Origin: Laburnicola sp. R22_1
Taxonomy: Eukaryota > Ascomycota > Dothideomycetes > Pleosporales > Didymosphaeriaceae
Assembly: GCA_014281115.1 (NCBI GenBank)
Contig: JACONQ010000017.1
Span: 2,170,001 to 2,234,000 of the forward strand
Length of the DNA: 64,000 nt
Direction: 5' to 3'
The position numbers were made by a program, and so were the translations under genes. Positions within the stretch are counted from its first letter, which is position 1; the number at the start of each line of letters is the position of its first letter. The notes under the pieces are model-generated. The model worked only from the letters and a program-made list of their open reading frames with translations. It was not told the origin of the DNA and did no database searches. Of the stretch, positions 55,800-64,000 are shown one piece after another.

Positions 55800-58700
55800 T
55801 ATTTAAGATAGTATTATATAATAAAATTATAAAAATACTAACTTTAAACTTTACTCTTAGTATGCTTTAATATTTTCCCGCCTTAAGCTACTAGCTAAAC
55901 TTCTTTTACTTAGCTCAATCTATTTCTTTTATATATAAATATAAGAGACTAAATAAATATTCTTTAGTAACTATTTATATTTATATCTATATTCTTTACT
56001 ATATCTTCTTTACTTTTAAACTAATATCTCTAAGGTCTTATATTCTAGCTATAACGCTATCTATATTTAGCGTTAATATATTTTACTTATAATTCTAGTA
56101 GTCTGGTCCTATCTAGTTATTTAATATAGAGTTATAAACTTTATTAATTTTAATTTTAATAAGTATAAGTTTTTTTACTATAATAGATTAAGCAAAGTTT
56201 CTAAGTAGTTACTATTATTATTTTTTAAATTTAATTTCTTATAATTTAGTAGTAGTAGTAGTAGTGTCCTAATAGAGTCTAAGAGTAATAATCTCTAGTT
56301 AGTATCTTACAACCTCTACACCTATAGTATAATTTTCTAGTTATATAAATAATCTATAGTGCCTATAGCTATAGCCTTTTTAATTATTATTTTAATAATA
56401 GCAACTCTTACTCTAAATAAGTGTTAGGCGAATTATTAATACTATTACTTTATATTATTCTTAGTAATATTATTTTTAGATTAGCCTTTTACTAGTTCTT
56501 ATAAGCTAGCTACTATTTATAATATAGCCTTATCTAACTATTACTTTAAGTGCTTATTTATAGCTCGCGTTAATATTTTAGTTACTAACTATTTTTATTT
56601 TATTTTAGAAGGTTTATTTATTATATCTAGCTTATTATCTAGTATATTAGTATTTTATAATAGACTCTAGTATACTTTCTTAATAAATCTAAATATACAT
56701 TACTTATTAACTTATTTATAAATTTAGTAAACTCTAGCCTCTAGTATAAGTATAATAAATACCTACCTACTAGGTATATTAAATCTAGGGAGAGCTATAA
56801 AAATTAGGGCGTTTAGAGCTAGACGTTTATTAGCTTTTAGTATTAGGTCTTTAAGATTATTATTATCTAACACTAGATTAGGCTTAATTTAATTAACTAG
56901 TATATTTGCTATTATATATATAATTTAGAATTAGAAAGGTTATCTTATTTTATCTATCTTAGTGGCTAGACTAGATATATTAGTAGTAGTTTTAGAGTTT
57001 TACTAATATATTTTTACTTTAGTTTAGAGTAAAAATATAGTTACGTCTTTTTAATAAACTATACTATATAATAAATATAAGTATTAACTATTCATATACT
57101 TATTATAAACTATTATAAGTTTATTTACTTTAACTAAGTAAATAAGTTTATATTTTATACTCTTTATAAATCTACTATTTTTTCTAGTAGAGTGTATACT
57201 TATTTTAATAAGAACTACTAAAATAAAATAATAATTAATAAGTAGTAAAATATCTAGGTATATATAAATTAGCTACTTAAAGACTATAGCCTATATAAGT
57301 AATATAAAAGCGTTAAGACTCTAGATATAATTATAGATCTTTACTCTAGACTTACACTTTATAATAAATATAAATATAAGCATTATAAATATAAATATAA
57401 GCATTATAATTATATTATAATTAGCACTATAGTGAGGTATACTATAGTAATATATCTATAATAAAACTATAATATATATAGTATAAATAATATAACTAAT
57501 TATATAGCTTAGTATAAAGACTAAGCAGGATATATTTACTATTAGTAGTTTTTATATCTATACTTATACTATACTATTATCTTTACCTTAATTATAAATT
57601 TAAAGTATAATTTACTATAATATTACTAAATATTATCTAAGTTAATCTAGATTAAATAGAGTAGAACTTTACTAATAAATATAACTTAGATAATATTAAT
57701 TCTAACTTTTAATATATATAACTAAAGATAATACCCTTTTTACTAGAAATAATATATTTAAGGCTTAGCTTATATGTGCTAAAATCTAGGCTAATATTAT
57801 ATAGTAAGAGTAGCTAAAACTAATATTCTCTACACTATTTATATTAATAAATTTATAAATAGTATATACTAGCTTTCTAAAGGTATTTACTAATATTTTA
57901 ATATAAAACAAAGTATTAGTCTATATTATTATTCTAAATACTATACTAGAACTTAAGCTTTATTACCTATATACTATAGTTAAGAGTATAATACAAACCT
58001 ATTAAAATATAATAAAAAAATTATTTTACTACGCATATATTTGCGTGCTATAAAAATATAAGATAGATATTTTACTATACTTTTTAAAGTCTTACTAGAG
58101 TCTAGATCTTTACTACACTAGCCTACTCTAGAAGATATTTTTTTATTATATACTTAAAGAAGGGATAAAAAAGCCACTAACCTTTTGCCTTTATTTTTAC
58201 TAAAAGGTAGTATAGTAGTAACTAGTAGACTATTTATATATAGTATTAAACCTCTGACTTATTTTTTCTAAGTATAGCTAAATCTAGCTTAATATATTTA
58301 AAAAGCTTTACTTTTAATTTTGACTTTTTTTAAATAGATAAGTTGTATTAAATAATTTAAAATAGCGCTTTTTATACCCATAGCTTTTCTTACCTTATTA
58401 TTTTATAGTTAAGAATTTTAAAAAGTGTACAATTTTACAACTAATCTTTTTACTATTAAGAAGTAATACTAGTTTACTATATTTTAAAAGCTATAAAGTA
58501 ACCTACTTTTTATTTTTATTACTAGGATTTAATCTACTATATTTTATACAGTCTATAATACTATCTTAGAAAATAAGATATTACTTTAAATTAATAAATA
58601 GAATAATATAGTAGTATAGGCACTAAATATAAAAGTAGTAAACGAAAACTTATAAAGATATTTAAGATATAGGTACTTAATTATTTTATAATAAAATATT

Positions 58701-59268
58701 TAATAGGTATAAATTAGCTTAGTAATAGAGTACAATTTATTAGTAAGTTTTATTATAAAGAGAATCTAAATATATTTATATACTAGAATAATAATAATAT
58801 AACTATTTAGAGTATTAAGACTAATTTTATTATATTTTCTATTATAGTTAGTAATAAAGTTAAGAAGATATTAAAGCTTTTCTACTAGTTATATTTTATA
58901 TTTAATAGATTAGAATTACCTACTATTTTATAAAATACACTTAGTAAAGTTCTAAAGAATATAACCTTTAGCTTTAGTATTTTTAACCCTTTAAATCCTA
59001 TGCTTAAATATAAAATTTATTTTATTTTAAACTAGCTTACTAATAAGATAAATCTAAAGGCCTTTTTATAGTCTATTATTACTAATCTTAAAAACTTTTT
59101 CTAGGTCTAGTAGTATTATAATTTTATATAAGAATTTCTAGATTATTTATTAGCTGATATCTACTTTATAAGTAAATAGTCTAGGTATAGACTAAAGGTT
59201 CTTAGTATCTAATTAAACAATAGTACTATAATAAAAATACGCTATATCTTTATTTATAAATTGCTTAT
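55800..59268. other. AT-rich RIP-like tract, element not identified
   Basis: Read on the plus strand, 58000-59250 gives long stretches that are open if TAA/TAG is read as Gln, so a degraded coding element is likely. No family motif could be recognised. Small blocks such as (tagtag)n at about 56252 are present. Confidence 0.45.
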
Positions 59269-59269
59269 A

Positions 59270-60593
59270 CAGTACTAAGCCAAAAGTCTATTCCCCGCAG
59301 GGGTAAGCGAGGTCCGCCATCATCACCACCTCGTCGCGCAGAGCGCCCCGACACCCCCAATATCGCTCCCAGAGAGTTAATAATTAATATAGAGATAATT
59401 ATTTGATTAATATTTTGTTTAATACCCGCGCGCACGCCAGAGAGTAAGTAGGCGGCGCGGCATACTAAGTATAAGCTTGCGAATTAGCGAATTAGGGATC
59501 CTACGCCAGCAATCTTTTAACGCTGCGCAGAAGGTCTTAAAGTTCTTGTCGCTGTCGCTAAGGTCGCCTATATTAGGGTAACGCTTATGGAGTTCTCTCT
59601 TAAGAGACTACTAGAGATGTTTAATAGGGTTGATGTTAGGGGAATAACGCGGCCACTTAATTAGTTGTATGCTGTGTTCTACCAAAAAATTAAGCAACTG
59701 TCGCGCCCTATAGATGGGCGCGTTGTTGTGCATATAGATATCTCCTGCGTAATAATTATAGAGAAGTCCTTTATATAGAGCTTTAATATAACTCTATATA
59801 CTGTATCCTTTGCAACAAGCTGCTAGGTCCCTGGGCATAATTACTAAGGGACTCCGCTAAACCCGCCCTCTTTAATTAAGCCAGATACTCGCCCACACTA
59901 TTACCGCGCAAAATCTTAATATAACTATCTCCTTAATTATCTTATATTTCTATTTCTTATATAGAAGGCGAAAAACCTATGTAAATGTGCCACCAGAGCG
60001 TCTTTAAATAGAGCACTTATCTAAGAACTAGAAGGGCTGTTCGTACCAATCCCAATTGCGATATTCCTATTCGAATTAACGCCTCTCCTAGGCCACCGCG
60101 CGAGTGATCTTGGGCTTCCGCGCTGCCTAGAAGTTGGTTAGGCTCTCTGCCTTCAATGCGCAATATGCAGTTATTTAAGAGATATGGCGGAGGGAGGCCT
60201 TGCGGAGGAGGGCTAGGTATTCGATCCTTGGGTTTTTTCGTGCCTCTTAATAGAGTACACGCTTGTTATGTGTATTAAGCGCCTAGGGACGCTCTAATTA
60301 AGGCCGCGATTAATTATAGTGTTATTCTCCATATCTCTAAAGTGTTTTATTAATGCAGCGACGCGTACAGTTAAACTCCTTAGCCAACTCTCGCGATAAC
60401 GCGCCCGTCTCACACTGCGCGATAATTAAATCCCGTTGCTAGACAGATAATTCGGCATTGCGGCAACGATTTCCTGAAATTTCTACACTAAAAGAGCTTA
60501 TATTAGTGGAGTAATATAGTGTTGAAAATAGGGTGTTAGTGTTAGTGTACGCGCGTTAGCGTGTTGGGGGAACAGACTTTTGGCTTGGCACTA
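59270..60593 (-). mobile_element. Tc1/mariner-type DNA transposon, RIP-degraded
   Basis: The length is 1324 bp, the usual size for this group. The inverted ends are CAGTGCCAAGCCAAAAGTCT in unmutated form, with TA on each side (59268-59269 and 60594-60595). The minus-strand transposase starts near 60480 with a helix-turn-helix (NAELSV.QRDLIIAQCETG, ALSRELAKEFNCTRRCI). It ends near 59480 with a DDE-type region (MHNNAPIYRARQLL.., LIKWPRYSPNINPI.HL). Relatives have MQDNAPIH and SPDLNPIENLW, so conserved acidic residues have become Asn/Lys. Several stops are present. Confidence 0.9.
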
Positions 60594-60595
60594 TA

Positions 60596-61283
60596 GTACT
60601 TATACTATAATACTATAAGAGTTATAATTATAATAAGTCTATAAAGATAATTTAGAGGTTTCTTTTTATTAATATAAATAGTCTAGTAGTATAGTATATT
60701 TAGCTTATTTGTTTATTTTATTTAATAGTTTAAGTATAACTACTAAGAGAAATATAAATATATTACTATATATAAATATAAAGCCCTCTTATCTAGTCTA
60801 CTAAAAATAGTAGGTAGTATACTATATTCTAACTACTAAGCTAAGTAGTCTATTAGGCAACTCTATAGTATCTAGGTAAAAGGATTAATATTAGTACTAT
60901 GCGCTATCTTATTATTACTTTTAAAAGAAAAATTAGTAGTAAGAATAAACTACTCTAAGAGTTATCTAAAGATAAAGTTAATAATATATTAAAAGAACGT
61001 AAAACTAAGACTCTAGAGATATAGATAGAATATTTAGCTAAAATAGCACATATAGTATATATATATAATACATCTAGAGTTTTATACTAGCTATTTAATA
61101 GTGCTAAGACTAATTACTATATATTTATATAATAGTATAGAGTTCTAAACTTCCTATTTTCTATACCTAAAGATTTTAATACGCCTTAGAATACTATATT
61201 ATACGCTAAGAGTTATATATATATAATTTTAATTATAAGGATATAAATCTACTCTAGCTATTAAAAAAGAACTTTAGTAAGAC
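60596..61283. other. AT-rich spacer between Tc1/mariner and pogo copy 2
   Basis: RIP-like AT-rich sequence with no identifiable feature. Confidence 0.5.
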
Positions 61284-61285
61284 TA

Positions 61286-63139
61286 ACGTATTTACAAGCG
61301 AGCTGTAAATATAAGCGAGCTGTAAACCCTACTAACTTTCTATAACACGTTACCTATTAACTATAATAGCTTAACTAACACTTATTTAATTGTCCTATAA
61401 TAAAGTAAATGTCTCCCTAGCTATCTTAGCTATTAATTAGAATTAGATCTAGAGCGTTAATCGCGCTGCAGTAATATTTAACATTTCTAAAAGTACGCTT
61501 CGCAGCCAACGTGCTAGAACTACTACGCGACGCAATTATGAGCCTAAATTAAAAAAGCTTACTAAGCTAGAAGAGGAGGTTATTATTAAGCATATACTTA
61601 ACCTAGATTCGCGAGGCTTTGCGCCTACTCTAGGTGCTATATAAGATATGGCAAATAAGCTGCTCGCTAAGTGTAGCGCAGGCCACGTTAGCTAATAGTG
61701 GCCTAGAAACTTTATTAAGCAAACAGACAGCCTTACAACGCAATTTAATTAAGTTTATAATTAATAGCGAGCCCACTATAAGGACCTAATAGCTATATAG
61801 GTCTAGTTTAAGCTAGTAGCACGTATAAAGGCCACCTATAGTATCTGTAATAAGGACACCTTTAACTTTAATAAGACTGGCTTTCTAATAGGCAAGATAT
61901 TCTCCTAGCTAGTTATTATAGGCTTAGAGAGACGTGGTTAGCCAAAAGTAATCTAGCTAGGCAATTGTAAGCGGGTGACAACAATCTATAGAATTAACGC
62001 TGCTAGGTAGGCAATTCCGCCCTTTGTTATCTTTACTAGCAAGTACTACCTCTTAGCCTAGTATAAGGGCGACAATATACTAGATAACTAGACTATTAGT
62101 TTTAGCGATAATAGGTGGACTATAAATAAGCTTAGTGTTGCCTGGCTACAGTACTTTATTAAGTATATAGTAGAGCGTAGAGTAGGCACGCGTTAGCTCC
62201 TAATACTTAACAGCTATAAGAGCCACAACTTACTTAAATTCTAGAAGATCTATAGGGAGAATAAGATCTATACCCTATATATGCCACTATATTTGTTACA
62301 CCTCCTATAGCTACTTAATATAGGCTATTTCTCGCCATTAAAGCGAGCGTATAGGCGCCAGGTCAAGGGCCTAATACGCAACCATATTAACCATATTGCT
62401 AAGCTTAAGTTCCTACTAGCCTTCCGCGCCACCTATAACTAGTTAATTACAAAGAAGAATATCTGCGTAAGCTTTTAAGGCGCTAGGCTAGTCTAACACA
62501 ATCTAGAGGTGATAATATTAAAGCTTAATGTAAAGCTTTGTACGCCGTCGCTAGTAGCCCTACTAGATGCCCTATAGGAGTCTGCAACACTAAGTAACGC
62601 ACGCGAGCTAGGTGCTTAGTTAACTATAGTTTGTAAGCGGATTCAAAGGCATTAGGAATCCTCTCCTACCTTAGTTATCTAGTCGCTTAATTAGCTTATA
62701 AGAGGCGCTAAGAGAATGGCGTATTTAATAGTGCTTATGCGTAAGGAGATAGCTACTTTATAAAGAGTAAATAAGGCAGCTACAACGTATAAACAGTGCA
62801 AAAAAAGAAAGCAGATCTAAAAGCAAGGCACTCTATTAAAGGCAGAGGGAGAGGATATTATTGCTTAAAAGGCTATTGAGTAGCAACTAGAGGGAGAAAT
62901 ACGGCAAGGTAAGGCGCAGTTAGGTGCGAGCCAGCAGGCTTCTGCGCGCTGCAGGCGCTATAGAGAGCCTGGGCACAACTCGCGTACATATAAGAAGGCT
63001 TCTATAGACACCTCTTAATTTAGGATAGCTATTATATTAATAGAATATTAATGCGTTGTGAATTTATATGCTGCAAAAGGCTTAGAGACTTAGTAGGGTT
63101 CGTAGCTCGCTTGTATTTGCAGCTCGCTTATAAATACAT
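61286..63139 (+). mobile_element. Pogo-type DNA transposon, copy 2 (no MITE, heavily RIP-mutated)
   Basis: The length is 1854 bp, with TA at 61284-61285 and 63140-63141. It aligns end to end with 37099-39246 except for the MITE. The inverted repeats are the mutated form (acgtatttacaagcgagctg). Differences from copy 1 are overwhelmingly C-to-T or G-to-A. The transposase start codon region is already lost (ATG to ATA near 61365), and the C-terminal zinc knuckle has Cys-to-Tyr changes. Confidence 0.92.
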
Positions 63140-63141
63140 TA

Positions 63142-64000
63142 CCTAGTTTTATAGTCTATAAAAGCCTACACTTAATACTATTCTTATAGGCAAAAGCGTA
63201 GTAGTATATACTACTAGAATAGAGTTTAAAAAAGCCTTTTTTATATTACTTACTTACTTTCTAGACTATAAATAGAATATTATTATTCTTTAACTAGTAG
63301 TACTTTATATAAATTTTCTAGTCTAGTGTAAAGCACTATATATCTATATAACTATTTAGAAGTAAGACTTATATAATAAGTAGGTATTTATTATCCTTAT
63401 AACGCTAGAGAGTATATTAAATAATACCTTCTAGAGCTTTATTATAAGGTAAAAAGTCTTACAAAAACTGGAGTAGATTATAGTAGATAAATTCTACTAC
63501 CTTATTTTTTTCTAATATAGACTATTACCCTTACCTTTAAAATCTCTATATATTAACTAAGTACTAAGTATCCTTAATACTACTTACTATAACTCTACTA
63601 CCTATACACTAACTCTAAGCCTTTAAACTTCTTAGCCTACTAACTAATATTATACTATTTAGAAAGCCTACTATTGAGTCTAATATATAGTATAAAGTAT
63701 ATAGTCTACTAGTATTGTATATATTTTAGTATTAGAATATAGTAAAATATATATAGAAAGTAATTAATAAATATAGTAAGATTATTATTTATATTAACTA
63801 AGCTATTATAGTAGACACTATAGTAAGTATTTTTAGTTACCTAAGATACTATATAAAGATAAAGAAGCTACTAAAGATTAATTAACTATAAATATTTAGT
63901 AAAAAGACTAAAGGTATAATAGTAGCTATAAGTACTCTTACTAAAGACTTTTATATCTTAAATATATAGGCTATAGTATAGTTTATACTATTTATAAATA
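63142..64000. other. AT-rich tract to window end, nothing identified
   Basis: RIP-like sequence with no recognisable motif or repeat. Confidence 0.5.

Overview
The window looks like a filamentous ascomycete chromosome with a bipartite (isochore-like) composition, most likely Dothideomycetes/Pleosporales. The intact genes have short introns of about 49-66 bp with GTACGT or GTAAGC donors and sit in GC-balanced islands. Between them lie long AT-rich tracts saturated with TpA and poor in CpA/TpG. Recognisable transposon genes there are full of TAA/TAG stops at former CAA, CAG and TGG codons. That is the footprint of repeat-induced point mutation (RIP). The taxon is an inference.

Layout. 1-15.6 kb: RIP-degraded transposons. 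These are a minus-strand Copia element cut by the left edge, a Fot1/pogo element (3875-7793) carrying a second pogo element (5711-7500) inside its transposase gene, a minus-strand Ty3/Gypsy remnant, and AT-rich sequence with tandem and inverted repeats. 15.6-26 kb: GC-normal, apparently non-coding sequence interrupted by a complete Copia element (18103-23513, 153-bp LTRs, AAACA target duplication) and, 30 bp further on, a complete Fot1-like element (23546-25663). 26.6-36.8 kb: the main gene island. It holds a membrane-anchored short-chain dehydrogenase (minus), a 633-aa modular secreted BYS1-domain protein (plus), an Sds3-like histone-deacetylase-complex subunit (plus), a small secreted BYS1-like protein (minus) and a mitochondrial-type acetyl-CoA acetyltransferase (plus). 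37.1-41.1 kb: a pogo element with a MITE inside it, a 0.7-kb foldback element, and a lipase gene that has lost its 5' half and carries a 136-bp MITE. 41-49.6 kb: a second, decayed gene island with a PD-(D/E)XK-like gene remnant, one intact hypothetical gene, a gene split by a 3.06-kb hAT element with an exact 8-bp target duplication, and another degenerate gene. 50-64 kb: AT-rich sequence with a 12-copy 17-bp minisatellite, large direct repeats, a decayed copy of the MITE, a Tc1/mariner element and a second pogo copy that lacks the MITE.

No operon-like logic is expected here. The biological interest is in two places. First, two secreted BYS1-family proteins lie within 6 kb of each other in a small island surrounded by RIP-affected repeats, a setting in which effector-like genes are often found. 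Second, several transposon insertions can be dated relative to one another and placed to the base by terminal inverted repeats, target duplications and restored reading frames. No rRNA, tRNA or CRISPR feature was seen.
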